Source of the DNA: a bacterium | GTDB lineage: Bacteria > Electryoneota > B3-LCP | Assembly: GCA_026394195.1 (NCBI GenBank) | Contig: JAPKYS010000044.1 | Coordinates: 1-57,922, forward strand | Length of the DNA stretch: 57,922 nucleotides | Direction of reading: 5' to 3' | Shown here: positions 33,265 to 42,644 of the stretch, piece by piece | How the letters are laid out: each line of letters begins with the position of its first letter | How positions within the stretch are numbered: the first letter of the stretch is position 1 | Position numbers and translations under genes: made by a program | Notes under the pieces: model-generated | Database searches by the model: none | Told to the model about the DNA's origin: nothing | What the model saw: only the letters and a program-made list of their open reading frames with translations

Positions 33265-34191
33265 CTATTCGATCCAGGGCGCCTTGATCCCCAACGCCTC
33301 CAACTTGGCTTCTATCTCTCGCAATTCCAAAGTGGGTTTAAATCCATTCTCATCTCTGCGGAGCAGATCTAATTCCAGCGCCAGATCCACTGCCTGCTTC
33401 GGATCACCCGACGCGCAGGCTTGGATGATGCGGATTTCCATTTCTGATAACGCCAAACCGCGATGATGATAATCGAGAAACGCCTCCCAGGTCACCGGAC
33501 ACCAGCGGGAAACGACCTCGCTGCCGATCAGGTTGGCGTAGCTGCGGATCTCTTCCTGCGCCAACAAGTCCATGCGCAATTCCAGGAAATGCAGCAGGTT
33601 GTGCAGGTCGATCTTCCAATAGGCTTCGGTATAGGTGGAAAGCGGCAGGTCTTTGCGCGCCTGTTCGCGAGCCACACCTGCATTCAGCCGTTCCTGATAG
33701 ATCTGTCGAGCTAAATCTTGCAATTCAGCTTCGCGGAGGGAAAGCTCGGAGCCTCTATCATGGTCTATCAGTCCGGCGCTGCCCTGCCGGTTGAGTACCC
33801 CCTGCTGACGCCACGCTTCCGGGGCAGTAGTCTGAGCTGAATCGATCGCTTCGGAATAGCGCGTCGAGTATTCGTTGACGTTGGCGGTGCGGTGGCGGAT
33901 CCATTGCCGCCAGCAATCCATGGGGACGCGCAGGTGCAGCTTGAGTTCGCACATCTCGAAAGGGGAGGTGTGGCGATGGCGCAGCAGGTATCGGATCAGC
34001 TCACGGTCCCGCTTGATCTTCTTGGTCCCCTTGCCGTAGGAAACTCGCGCCGCCTGCACGATCGATTCATCGGAACCCATGTAGTCGATTACACGGATGA
34101 ATCCATCGTTTAAAACCTTGAATGGTTTGCCTAAAATCTCATCTAAAGCGGGTACGTACACTCGCTCCAAGTGGGAAAGTTCGTCCGGCAT
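33265..34191 (-). CDS. thyX: Flavin-dependent thymidylate synthase
   Basis: 308 residues. It makes dTMP from dUMP with FAD, NADPH and methylene-tetrahydrofolate; common in bacteria that lack ThyA. The signature RHRx7S is at Arg99-His100-Arg101 to Ser109 (RHRTANVNEYSTR). Further conserved parts are RHTSPFE (~73-79) and the C-terminal DLHNLLHFLELR with the RxD..AQEEIRxYA active-site helix. It is longer than the usual 220-250 residues because of a C-terminal helical extension after WCPVTWEAF. It has its own promoter and stands alone among secreted-protein genes. Confidence 0.95.
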   Translation of the reverse strand: MPDELSHLERVYVPALDEILGKPFKVLNDGFIRVIDYMGSDESIVQAARVSYGKGTKKIKRDRELIRYLLRHRHTSPFEMCELKLHLRVPMDCWRQWIRHRTANVNEYSTRYSEAIDSAQTTAPEAWRQQGVLNRQGSAGLIDHDRGSELSLREAELQDLARQIYQERLNAGVAREQARKDLPLSTYTEAYWKIDLHNLLHFLELRMDLLAQEEIRSYANLIGSEVVSRWCPVTWEAFLDYHHRGLALSEMEIRIIQACASGDPKQAVDLALELDLLRRDENGFKPTLELREIEAKLEALGIKAPWIE

Positions 34192-34226
34192 AAATTCCCA
34201 GTTTTTATGGTGATTGGATTTAAATC

Positions 34227-34255
34227 AAGATAACCAAAATCCTCTGTCGAGTCAA
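34227..34255 (-). promoter_or_regulatory. Promoter of thyX
   Basis: Minus strand: TTGACT (34255-34250), 17 bp, TATCTT (34232-34227), about 35 bases before the ATG. Confidence 0.6.
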
Positions 34256-34290
34256 GGTAAAATTGCGGGGAAAGCAAAAGAGGAATAATA

Positions 34291-34318
34291 ATAAGGGCGT
34301 TCAATTAAACGCCCCGAT
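34291..34318. repeat. GTAGGGG-family palindrome behind a heptad array
   Basis: GGGGCGTTTAATTGAACGCCC on the minus strand, nearly identical in its centre to 25001-25028. It follows the heptads of the beta-helix gene. Confidence 0.75.
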
Positions 34319-34319
34319 T

Positions 34320-34340
34320 CTCGTGCCTCGTGCCTCGTGA
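34320..34340 (-). repeat. Heptad array directly after a stop codon
   Basis: Minus strand after the TAG: TCACGAG, GCACGAG, GCACGAG. No base separates stop and array; the palindrome at 34291-34318 follows. Confidence 0.9.
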
Positions 34341-37300
34341 CTACTTCAACAGCACCATCTTCTGACTGGCAGTGAAATCCCCCGCTTGTATCCGGCAGAT
34401 GTACACTCCCGACGCCAGTTTCGATCCATCAAATGCGATTTCATGGTAACCGGCGGGATACCAAGCCGCTTGTAGGGGCGACGCATGCTGCGCCCCTACG
34501 GCGCGTCCGCTAATATCGAACAGCTCCAGCGTCACCCGGCTCGCCACCGGTAACCCGAAACGGATGGTGGTGGTGGGATTGAAGGGGTTGGGGAAGGGGG
34601 GAAGAAGGGAGAAAGTTGTAGGGATATCAACCTTTGGCTTTTCCTGCACCCCCACCTGATGGTAGAAATAGAACGCGCCCATATCGGCGATGGTGCTGTC
34701 AGGATCGTACGGGCTGGAGGGGTCTCCTGCGTCGATGCAGGGGGAATTGGCTGTCAGGTGGTAATCTCCGCTATCTGGATCGACGAATAATGGGTCGAGT
34801 AAGATATTGTGGTAGACGTCGCAGGAATCGCCGTTGGCGTTGGTCTGGGTGAGGAGGCCGAAACCAGGGAAGAATGGGCTGATGAAATTACCAAGTGGAT
34901 TTCCGTGGAAATCATTATATTGTACTGCGAGGTTACTGCTATATTGTTCTGCATGGATACCGTCATCAGAATTGTCCGCTATGACGCAGTTTCTGATGGT
35001 TGTAGCAGTTTGAACTCCCAGGGAGATACCACTTCCCCATTTGGTTCCGGCGGAGTCACTGAATTGGTTCTCAACAATTGTGCAATTGATCAGTGTTGCA
35101 TTGGAACCTGTAAATCTTCCACCGGCTCCGATAGCAAGATCATTTGTAATAGCCCTGTTATTACTAATAATACAATGACTTAGAGTAATATGCCCTGCAG
35201 TAACATAGATTCCACCCCCGACTGCATCGGCTAATCCGATCGCAGAATTACTAATGATAGAGCAATGGTTAAACTGCGTTTGGGTCCCGCCGCTGGTAAT
35301 GTAAACTCCACCGCCTCTGCCCGAACTACCTTCAGCAAGGTTGTTCTCGATAAGGCAATCGGTGAAGGATAAATTGGCGAAAGTAATATGGATTCCTCCA
35401 CCGAATGGAGTGACTCCGGAAGCAACATTGTTACTGATAGTGCAATTGTCAAAGTGTGAACCCGAGTTAAAACTTCGGATACCACCGCCTCCGAAGTTAC
35501 TGGAGTTATCGGTTATCAGGCAATGACTGAACCTGGGACTTGAATAATAAAGATATAAACCGCTGGAGTCACTGCCTGAGATCGTACAGTAGTCCATCTC
35601 GCTGGTATCGCCAGCGACACCATTGAAGCTTATACCTTCCCAGGCAATCCCGGAATTTGGTGAAAATATAATGCTATCCGTCTCATTCCCGACAGCTCGT
35701 AGGTAGCCATTAACATAGAAATGGTAAGGTCCTTGGAAAGCGAATCTCGATCCCGGATCGATAATGAGCGAATCCCCGCTATTAATTCTTATATCGTTAA
35801 TAATATTATAATTAGATTGGAATAGTCGACCGGATAGTGGTCCCTGCAGTGAGTTCGTGTAACCATAATCCAGCGTCACGTGAACTCGGTTGTTGCCGAT
35901 GACGTAAGCGGGAACATTAATGATAACGTCCGCTTCATAGAGACCCGCGGGTAAACCGGCAAGATAAACCGAAACCGTTAGCGTATCCGCCGGAGGGATC
36001 GGACCGCCCGCCATTGGATTGACGGATAACCAGGAGATGGTGTCAATGATACTATAGTTATAAGATCCGAAGCCGGGATTATTGATGATGAATGATTGTG
36101 CAGGTGGATTACTGGAACCATATAAAGCGGAAAACAATAAACTGTCCGGATTAATGGTTAGAATTGTTTCCGCTACGACCAGAGAAACAATCACGGTATC
36201 AGGGCTGCCGACAGCTCCTGGGGCAGTGACTACGATATATCCATGGTATTCCCCCAATGCGAGCCCCGCTATATCGACATTGACTTCGATCGAATCATAG
36301 TCACCAAAAAAAATCGGACCACCTCCATATGAGGAGAGCGAAAGCCAAGGCAAGTTTTCTGACAGTGTGTAGTTAAAATAATCAGCTCCCATGTTGGCTA
36401 TCTTTAGCTTGAGGCCATCTGGATTTGATCCACCGAAGGCAGCCGAAAAATGGAGTGACTGGGGAGAATGAGCCAGTACCGGTTGTGTTGATATAGCTGA
36501 GTAGTGAAATCCCATATCCAAAATCCCTGAATCCTGCACTGCATCCGTTCTTGTGGTCCCGAATATAATCGTTGAATCAGGACAACCGGCATCAACGCAG
36601 GGTGATTGGATGGATTGACCGGCAGCAATTTGTGAGAGAAAACAGGGAAGATTTGCCATAGAAACAAATAACGGATCAGCCTGGATATTTCCAATTCCAG
36701 GGTAATTTGAAATGTCTGAGTAACTGACGGTAGGAAGAGTATTAAATTCTTCTCCATTAGGGAAATTCCTGAAGAAGATGGAATTTGAGATTGTTAAGTC
36801 GTCCGAAACATCACAATAAATTGTCGCTACTCCATTTGAACCTGCCCCGGGAGAACCAGGCCATGAACCACCTCCCCATCCAAGAGGGCCTGCAGCGCCA
36901 GCATGGTAAACGCCGCAACGGTTCTCAGAAAAGGTTATGTAACATAAGAATTCATCTGTTGATATACCGGGCAGGTAGATCGCGCAGCCATTACCACTAT
37001 AACCGTTTCCACCATCTCCACCATCGCCTCCATCTTCCCTCACTTCACCATCACCCCATCCTCCATGTCCACCATCTCCTCCGTAACCATCGCCCGTCGA
37101 ATTACCGTATAGCAGATTATTGTTGAACACCCAAGCGTGGGTTGAAGCGATTCCAGCTCCCGATCCTGCTTTCCCGAAATTGCCATTCCCACCATCTCCA
37201 CCGATTGCCCAAATATTAGGATTATAACTACTTGCATAGCCTCCATATCCTCCAGCACCCCCTCTGGCGTCACCTGTGAAATTATGGCTGAGGATATTTC

Positions 37301-38090
37301 CACTAATAATCGGTGAAGAGTGACTACAATAAATCGCCCCGCCGCTGCCGGATTCTCCCCATCCGCCGTTTCCACCCGCTGAACCAATATAGGCATTTCC
37401 AACATACCCATTAGCTCCTCCCATTCCACCTGTTCCACCCGTGGCGTTGCCGGTTCTATTATTTATGAAGGTGTTATTAGTAATGAGCGGATTCGAATTT
37501 GTTAAATAAATTGCGCCACCCGAGCCCGTGGTGACATTCTCTCCCGGTCCACCAGGAGTATTCGGTGCAGTTCCTTGATATCCTTCAAACCCCGTTATAT
37601 CCCCGGTCTGATTATTACAAATCAGACAGCGTTCAATCCGCAATTTCGATGAATTACTGCAGTAAATCGCCCCTCCGTTCTTGTCGTCGCCCGCAGAATT
37701 TACCCAAGAACTTTTTCCATAGCTGATTTTGCAATAGGCTAATCTTGAACTGTCGGAGGGAGTACTGAAATCGTAGAACCGCAACCCATGCCAACCGATT
37801 GCTGTATTTGCTGCGGTAAAGGTGATGGAATCTAAAATCGTTCCAACTGCTTGGAGGTTTCCGTTAATTATAAACTTATACCACCTCTGGAAAATGACCT
37901 GCACTCCCGGCTCGATGGTGAGAGACTGATTCGCTGGGATGGTGATTTCACCGACCACGTTATACGGGCTGCCGGAGAGCGTCCAAGTGCCCGTAACAGG
38001 TCCAGAGACGTCGGTGGCGTAGAGAAGGGAAGGGATAGCCAGGAAGGCTAGCAGGAGGGTTAACGGGAGAGAGAATCGCTGCGGAGTCAT
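34341..38090 (-). CDS. Large secreted beta-helix protein with BACON-like domains and sorting domain
   Basis: About 1249 residues. ATG 38090 has AAGGAG six bases upstream and opens a signal peptide (LPLTLLLAFLAIPSLLYA). Two modules of the type 'LTIEPGVQVIFQ ... beta-helix' (from ~40 and ~720) surround two BACON-like beta domains (~510-700; both with SLHFSA/SLLFSA, WLSL and GGPI motifs). The first beta-helix has glycine-rich loops (GGDGGHGGWGDG). A sorting domain (~1165-1249) closes the protein and contains a 28-bp palindrome translated in frame. Probably an adhesive or polysaccharide-binding surface protein. Confidence 0.8.
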   Translation of the reverse strand: MTPQRFSLPLTLLLAFLAIPSLLYATDVSGPVTGTWTLSGSPYNVVGEITIPANQSLTIEPGVQVIFQRWYKFIINGNLQAVGTILDSITFTAANTAIGWHGLRFYDFSTPSDSSRLAYCKISYGKSSWVNSAGDDKNGGAIYCSNSSKLRIERCLICNNQTGDITGFEGYQGTAPNTPGGPGENVTTGSGGAIYLTNSNPLITNNTFINNRTGNATGGTGGMGGANGYVGNAYIGSAGGNGGWGESGSGGAIYCSHSSPIISGNILSHNFTGDARGGAGGYGGYASSYNPNIWAIGGDGGNGNFGKAGSGAGIASTHAWVFNNNLLYGNSTGDGYGGDGGHGGWGDGEVREDGGDGGDGGNGYSGNGCAIYLPGISTDEFLCYITFSENRCGVYHAGAAGPLGWGGGSWPGSPGAGSNGVATIYCDVSDDLTISNSIFFRNFPNGEEFNTLPTVSYSDISNYPGIGNIQADPLFVSMANLPCFLSQIAAGQSIQSPCVDAGCPDSTIIFGTTRTDAVQDSGILDMGFHYSAISTQPVLAHSPQSLHFSAAFGGSNPDGLKLKIANMGADYFNYTLSENLPWLSLSSYGGGPIFFGDYDSIEVNVDIAGLALGEYHGYIVVTAPGAVGSPDTVIVSLVVAETILTINPDSLLFSALYGSSNPPAQSFIINNPGFGSYNYSIIDTISWLSVNPMAGGPIPPADTLTVSVYLAGLPAGLYEADVIINVPAYVIGNNRVHVTLDYGYTNSLQGPLSGRLFQSNYNIINDIRINSGDSLIIDPGSRFAFQGPYHFYVNGYLRAVGNETDSIIFSPNSGIAWEGISFNGVAGDTSEMDYCTISGSDSSGLYLYYSSPRFSHCLITDNSSNFGGGGIRSFNSGSHFDNCTISNNVASGVTPFGGGIHITFANLSFTDCLIENNLAEGSSGRGGGVYITSGGTQTQFNHCSIISNSAIGLADAVGGGIYVTAGHITLSHCIISNNRAITNDLAIGAGGRFTGSNATLINCTIVENQFSDSAGTKWGSGISLGVQTATTIRNCVIADNSDDGIHAEQYSSNLAVQYNDFHGNPLGNFISPFFPGFGLLTQTNANGDSCDVYHNILLDPLFVDPDSGDYHLTANSPCIDAGDPSSPYDPDSTIADMGAFYFYHQVGVQEKPKVDIPTTFSLLPPFPNPFNPTTTIRFGLPVASRVTLELFDISGRAVGAQHASPLQAAWYPAGYHEIAFDGSKLASGVYICRIQAGDFTASQKMVLLK
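34472..34499. repeat. 28-bp palindrome inside the sorting domain
   Basis: GTAGGGGCG..CGCCCCTAC with two mismatches between arms. Translated as VGAQHASPLQA after GRA, followed by an extra WYPAG stretch. Confidence 0.85.
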
Positions 38091-38148
38091 CGTAGTCTCC
38101 TTTATTAATTTCGGTAATAGAAGAAACAGGTTCGGGTTCAATCATTTT

Positions 38149-38177
38149 AATTTACTATCAATTTTCTCAAAATGCAA
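38149..38177 (-). promoter_or_regulatory. Promoter of the large beta-helix gene
   Basis: Minus strand: TTGCAT (38177-38172), 17 bp, TAAATT (38154-38149). The flank CTCTTGCATTTT also matches the -35 region at 21891. Confidence 0.6.
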
Positions 38178-38212
38178 GAGAAAACTGAAATAATGAGGCG
38201 ATTTTCCAACAA

Positions 38213-38240
38213 AAGGGGGCGTTCATTTGAACGCCCCTAC
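38213..38240. repeat. GTAGGGG-family palindrome behind a heptad array
   Basis: GTAGGGGCGTTCAAATGAACGCCC read on the minus strand; its first base is the last base of the heptad array. Confidence 0.85.
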
Positions 38241-38267
38241 TGAATACTGACTGCTGATTGCTGAGTG
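38240..38267 (-). repeat. Heptad array directly after a stop codon, different word
   Basis: Minus strand after the TAG: CACTCAG, CAATCAG, CAGTCAG, TATTCAG. Period 7 as elsewhere but an unrelated word. Confidence 0.9.
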
Positions 38268-41200
38268 CTATTTTAGCAGCACCATCTTTTGAATTGCGGT
38301 GAAGTCTCCTGCCTGGATGCGGTAGAAATACATCCCCGACGCCAGTTTGGAGGCATCGAAGCTGACTTCGTGAATCCCGGCTTCCCGTTTGCCGTTCACC
38401 AGCTCGGCTACCGAACGTCCTTGCAGATCGAAGACCGTCAGCGTCACCTGCGATGACTGCGGCAGTGCAAAGCTGATGGTGGTCAGAGGATTGAAGGGAT
38501 TGGGGTAGTTCTGACCCAGCGAGTAGGCGTCGGGCAATGTTACCGCTTTGGTAATCGTCGGAGCGAATTCATCGAAGACGTTCCCGCTGACGAACGATGC
38601 ACCGATCCAGGGACCGCCATCCGAAACCGTCGATTTGGTGATCGTGAAGAAACTGCTGTCGACGATGGTGCTGGGGTAGGTGCCGATGTAGCTGATAAAG
38701 TACAGCGTCCCCGAAGAGATGCTCCCCGCTATAGTCTGCGTGAGCACTCTGGAAGGGTTGGCTCCACCGGGCAACGTTCGATTAATTGGTCCGAAGACCT
38801 GAACGTAGACGTTCGAGGCATTCCGCACTTTGTTCCACACCGAGAAGGTGGCAGGCGTCGTTCCGAGGTTATGTATGCTGATGTTGTAGGGGAAGCTGCC
38901 TCCGTTGGCGGGAATGACCACCGGCGGATTGACTGCGCTGATGTTGATATCCAGCGAAGCCGGCGTGTTCGGGGTGACGTAGGTAATGCTGCGTCCCGCC
39001 TGGACAGGCCAGGCATGGAGATCATACGTTCCGCCGAAGCCGTAATTGATACCCATGGTCTGCGTACTGTTTTCAATGCCGTACCCGACGTTGTTGTTGG
39101 GATCAGTGCATACTTTGTACTGCACCATCACCATGCCGTCTCCGGAGGTCGTCGGGTAGTAGGCAGGATCGTACAGGATTGCCTGGAAGGTTTCACGCGT
39201 ACCTGAGGCGCTGTAGTGGGACATGCTGTCCCATTCCACCACGAAGTAGTGCTGCGAAGTATTGTTGTAGGTTGCGATCTGGCTGGCGCCCAAACCTGCG
39301 TGCAGATCGTGCCAGTACAGCGCCACCATGTTGGGCGGACCGTCGGAGTTGGGTATCTGTGAGGGGCTGTAATCCGTGCTGGTAGTCGAACCCATCGCCA
39401 GCCAGCCATTGGTGCAGATGGAAATCTGGGTGAAATTAGTCCCATAGTGACGGAAAGTAAAGGGGATCGTCACCTGGGCAGTCTGATCGTCACCGTTCAG
39501 CGCGCTGACCACAGTCCCCGGGCCGCCGTGCTGAGGAGCTACTTCGACCCAGGCGTAAGGATGACCCTGGCCGCCGTCGTTGTTATCCCAGGCTTTATAT
39601 CCGTAGCTGTCGGGACCCGTCGGCATGTTGCGGACGTCGCCGCAGACCAGGTCGAACTGCTGAGTAGTAATGTATTCGCTATTTGCGGTGACGTTCATGG
39701 TGAAGCGAATGGTGGTGCCGCTTTGGATACTCGCAGAGGCAACTACGCCGTAAGTCCGCTGCGCCGATGCGTTTGAGTTCAGGGTCCCGTAATTCGCCGG
39801 AGAACCAGTGATGGTCACCTGCGGATTATTAGAGGTCAAAACGACTGAGGTATTGGCAGCTGTCGAATGACCGTTGTTGATCAGGGTGATCAGGAAACTG
39901 GTCGTTTCACCGGGATCCAGCGCGCCGTTGTTGTTGCCGGGAGCCGGATCCGAAATACTTAACCGATCGAATTCGACCACAGGAGCGTTGACCAGCAGGC
40001 TAAAGGCGCTGTTCCATGTTGTGCTGCCGGAGGTCGCCGTCAAATTGAAGGCGATGTTGTGCTGGTCCGGAGCTACTCCGGACAGTACCCGGAATCCGTT
40101 GGCGACGCGTACCGAGTCTCCAGCGCCGATGTTACCGTAAGCCGCCTGATTGTCCAGGATGGTAACCAGTGGGTCTGTGCTGGCGATGGTGGCGTTCACT
40201 GACGAAGCCTGAGCGATGCCCACATTCTTTAATTCAACCGAAAGGTCGACGGTTTCGCTGAAATCCCACTGACCGTTATTGTTACCCATCACGGCGTCGT
40301 TGACGTCGCAATCGTTGAAGATAACGTACGGTCCGGACGGTGGAATGATACCGGCGGTGCCGTGGAAAGGCCGGCAGTCATGACCGGTTACCCAGACGTG
40401 CAGAGTACCCGGCAGGGTAAATCCGCTGCCAAGATTAAAGGTTACTGAACTGTTGTTGACGTAACCGGTAAACTGCATGGTTGGTTCAGCGCTGGAATAG
40501 GCGTTCACCATAGCCCAGTCCGGGAAGTTGGAGACGTTGACGGTGAGGCTGTTCTGACCGATCAGGATGGCGCTGGGATAGGTAACCGTAAGCGTGCGCG
40601 GTGGCGCCGTCCATAAATCGACGGAGGGATCTCCCAGGATATTGTACATCTCGTAGTAACGCTTGGTGTTGCCGCCGCCACCGTAGTAGGTATAGAGGTA
40701 GGCTTTGGCGTAGTTGGTCATCCCGGAAAGCCAGGTCAGATTCTGATCTTCATTTGGGGATTGTTCATTGTAGAACCCCTCGAACATCCCTTTTTCCAGG
40801 ACGTCGTCTTCGTTCCAATAAGACGTCACTGAGGACCCCCAGAAAGCAAAAGTGCCATTGGCGGTGCGGATCCAGGTTTCACCGAAGCATTCACCCAACG
40901 GGAATTGACCGGTCAGGCAGGAATGGCTGCAAACGAAGGGATAGACGGCGTTGGTCAGGGCATTAACGTTCGCCTGCGTAAAAACTGGACCATCCGCCCA
41001 TGAAGTCGTGCTGCCATGTCCCGAGTAGATCGCCAGCGAACGCCCCTGGTTAAGATTGTCGGTCACCTGCTGGGTGGTGGCGCTGTAGGTGTGGCAGTAG
41101 AGCTTGGTCGATTGGTAGCCATCCGGATCCATATAATTCGAAATGACGAAGTTATGCGTTCCTTCTGATACGGTGTAGTTGTCGCTGGAAGCCATGAAGA

Positions 41201-42389
41201 CGGCTTTCTTGATCCAGTTGTCGCCGACCGTCCAGCCGCACTGCTCGTAATTCAGGGTCTTGTTGATCATGCCGGCGAAGTTGACGTCATTGGAAGGCGA
41301 TAGACGCCCGATACCCACATCGGGGATGTAGTCAGTGCCTTCGAGAGTCGCATAGTACAGATCGTTGGCGGGATTGTCGGTTGTGGTGCCGGGCCAGTTG
41401 GGGATGACGTCCACGTCGCCGATCAGCAGCACGAAATTGGGCGGAATAGCCCAGTTGTCATAGGCGTTCTGAATGTAAGCCTTGATCTGTTCTTTGGTCG
41501 TGCCGGTTTGCGTGGTTGTCGCCACGGTGACGTGGAAGCCCTTCTGAGTCTTCCAGTTCACGAAATCCTGCATGACGGTCATTCCGGCATAGTGAGTATT
41601 GGTGATGATCAGCATGCCCAGCGGCGGTGGGATCAGATCCTGATTGCCGAAGCTGCCGTGATTGATGAAGATACGGTCCGCCAGATCATTGGTATAGGGA
41701 TCGGCATAGCGCTGTTGCTGTCCCATTGTCAACCCGATATCCGATCCGTTGAAGCGAACTTCAAGTTCGATATCGTTGATGATGCGCAGATCTCCGGTGA
41801 CGGGGTTATAGTCAACCGGGTAGATTTCCAGCATCACAAAGCGATGCCCGCGCAGGCTGCCGGTTTCGGTCAGACGAGCCATTTCACCGATCTGGTAGGC
41901 ATTGCGATTGTACGCGGCTTGATCAAGCACGAAAGGAGCGGCATCCAGCGCTCCGGGGATTTTTTCCACTGGCGGCTGCACCGGCACGATGCGGGACTGC
42001 AGACCGTAGGAGGAAAGTTTATCCTGGCGCAGCACCGAATTTTTGATGATTAATTCCGGGCTGGCTCCGTAGGGAATTTCGATCAACCGGCGGATGACCG
42101 GCAACTGCGGGCTGCCGACGATGGTCGTATAGCCCTCATCGCCGACCAGCAGGCGGCTGAAGTCCCCGCCCTTGGTTTGCAAGGATTCATAGGAAAAACC
42201 GCTCAGAGAGACGTTAAGCTGCATCGAGCTGAAATCGCTCCGTTGCAGGTTAAGGGTCGGAGCTTCTGCTTGCGCCTGAATTCCATTCAGCGGAACCCAG
42301 GTGGCGGCGGAGCTTGAACCGGCGAGGCTCAGAGTCACAGCCATGAGCATGACGACCACAGACCCTGAGATCCAAAGCTTGCGCATCAT
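38268..42389 (-). CDS. Gingipain-type cysteine peptidase (C25) with sorting domain
   Basis: About 1373 residues. Signal peptide, then a propeptide-like region to ~residue 240, then the C25 caspase-like domain (~255-590) with catalytic His (YSGHGS, ~458) and Cys (CSHSCLTG, ~491). Two beta-sandwich repeats with NNNGQWDFSETVDLSVEL and NNNGALDPGETTSFLITL follow (~690-900). A further beta domain with QVTIPFTFRHYGTNF leads to the NPPVVIPANGG domain (~1130-1260) and a sorting domain. It probably degrades proteins outside the cell or processes other exported proteins. ATG 42389 is chosen because the ATG at 42404 lies in its GGAGG site. Confidence 0.88.
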   Translation of the reverse strand: MMRKLWISGSVVVMLMAVTLSLAGSSSAATWVPLNGIQAQAEAPTLNLQRSDFSSMQLNVSLSGFSYESLQTKGGDFSRLLVGDEGYTTIVGSPQLPVIRRLIEIPYGASPELIIKNSVLRQDKLSSYGLQSRIVPVQPPVEKIPGALDAAPFVLDQAAYNRNAYQIGEMARLTETGSLRGHRFVMLEIYPVDYNPVTGDLRIINDIELEVRFNGSDIGLTMGQQQRYADPYTNDLADRIFINHGSFGNQDLIPPPLGMLIITNTHYAGMTVMQDFVNWKTQKGFHVTVATTTQTGTTKEQIKAYIQNAYDNWAIPPNFVLLIGDVDVIPNWPGTTTDNPANDLYYATLEGTDYIPDVGIGRLSPSNDVNFAGMINKTLNYEQCGWTVGDNWIKKAVFMASSDNYTVSEGTHNFVISNYMDPDGYQSTKLYCHTYSATTQQVTDNLNQGRSLAIYSGHGSTTSWADGPVFTQANVNALTNAVYPFVCSHSCLTGQFPLGECFGETWIRTANGTFAFWGSSVTSYWNEDDVLEKGMFEGFYNEQSPNEDQNLTWLSGMTNYAKAYLYTYYGGGGNTKRYYEMYNILGDPSVDLWTAPPRTLTVTYPSAILIGQNSLTVNVSNFPDWAMVNAYSSAEPTMQFTGYVNNSSVTFNLGSGFTLPGTLHVWVTGHDCRPFHGTAGIIPPSGPYVIFNDCDVNDAVMGNNNGQWDFSETVDLSVELKNVGIAQASSVNATIASTDPLVTILDNQAAYGNIGAGDSVRVANGFRVLSGVAPDQHNIAFNLTATSGSTTWNSAFSLLVNAPVVEFDRLSISDPAPGNNNGALDPGETTSFLITLINNGHSTAANTSVVLTSNNPQVTITGSPANYGTLNSNASAQRTYGVVASASIQSGTTIRFTMNVTANSEYITTQQFDLVCGDVRNMPTGPDSYGYKAWDNNDGGQGHPYAWVEVAPQHGGPGTVVSALNGDDQTAQVTIPFTFRHYGTNFTQISICTNGWLAMGSTTSTDYSPSQIPNSDGPPNMVALYWHDLHAGLGASQIATYNNTSQHYFVVEWDSMSHYSASGTRETFQAILYDPAYYPTTSGDGMVMVQYKVCTDPNNNVGYGIENSTQTMGINYGFGGTYDLHAWPVQAGRSITYVTPNTPASLDINISAVNPPVVIPANGGSFPYNISIHNLGTTPATFSVWNKVRNASNVYVQVFGPINRTLPGGANPSRVLTQTIAGSISSGTLYFISYIGTYPSTIVDSSFFTITKSTVSDGGPWIGASFVSGNVFDEFAPTITKAVTLPDAYSLGQNYPNPFNPLTTISFALPQSSQVTLTVFDLQGRSVAELVNGKREAGIHEVSFDASKLASGMYFYRIQAGDFTAIQKMVLLK

Positions 42390-42430
42390 GTGAAAGACCT
42401 CCATATTTTTGGCGATTCGACTTTACGATT

Positions 42431-42459
42431 AATATAACTAAAATTTACTCGATTTCCAA
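42431..42459 (-). promoter_or_regulatory. Promoter of the C25 peptidase gene
   Basis: Minus strand: TTGGAA (42459-42454), 17 bp, TATATT (42436-42431), about 40 bases before the start codon. Confidence 0.6.
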
Positions 42460-42547
42460 GAAAAAAATCGCCAACGCAAAAAAATGCGAGCGAAATGGTA
42501 ATTTATATTACTTTAAGTTATGACTGGCGGAGTCCAGCGCTGGTATC

Positions 42548-42592
42548 GGTAACACAAGTGGGCGATCCATCGGATCGCCCACTTGTGTTACC
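42548..42592. terminator. 45-bp perfect hairpin after the second beta-helix gene
   Basis: Arms of 21 bp (GGTAACACAAGTGGGCGATCC) with an ATC loop. No T-run follows, so it may protect the 3' end rather than end transcription. Confidence 0.6.
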
Positions 42593-42596
42593 CCAT

Positions 42597-42636
42597 TTCA
42601 TGCAGCGCAAGATCGCGAAGCATCTTGCGTAAAAAG
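42597..42636 (-). ncRNA. 3' hairpin element, copy 4
   Basis: Minus strand CGCAAGAT/ATCTTGCG around GCTTCGCG with the GCTGCATGAA tail; eight bases after the stop of the beta-helix gene and just before the 45-bp hairpin. Confidence 0.55.
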
Positions 42637-42644
42637 TGACTTTG

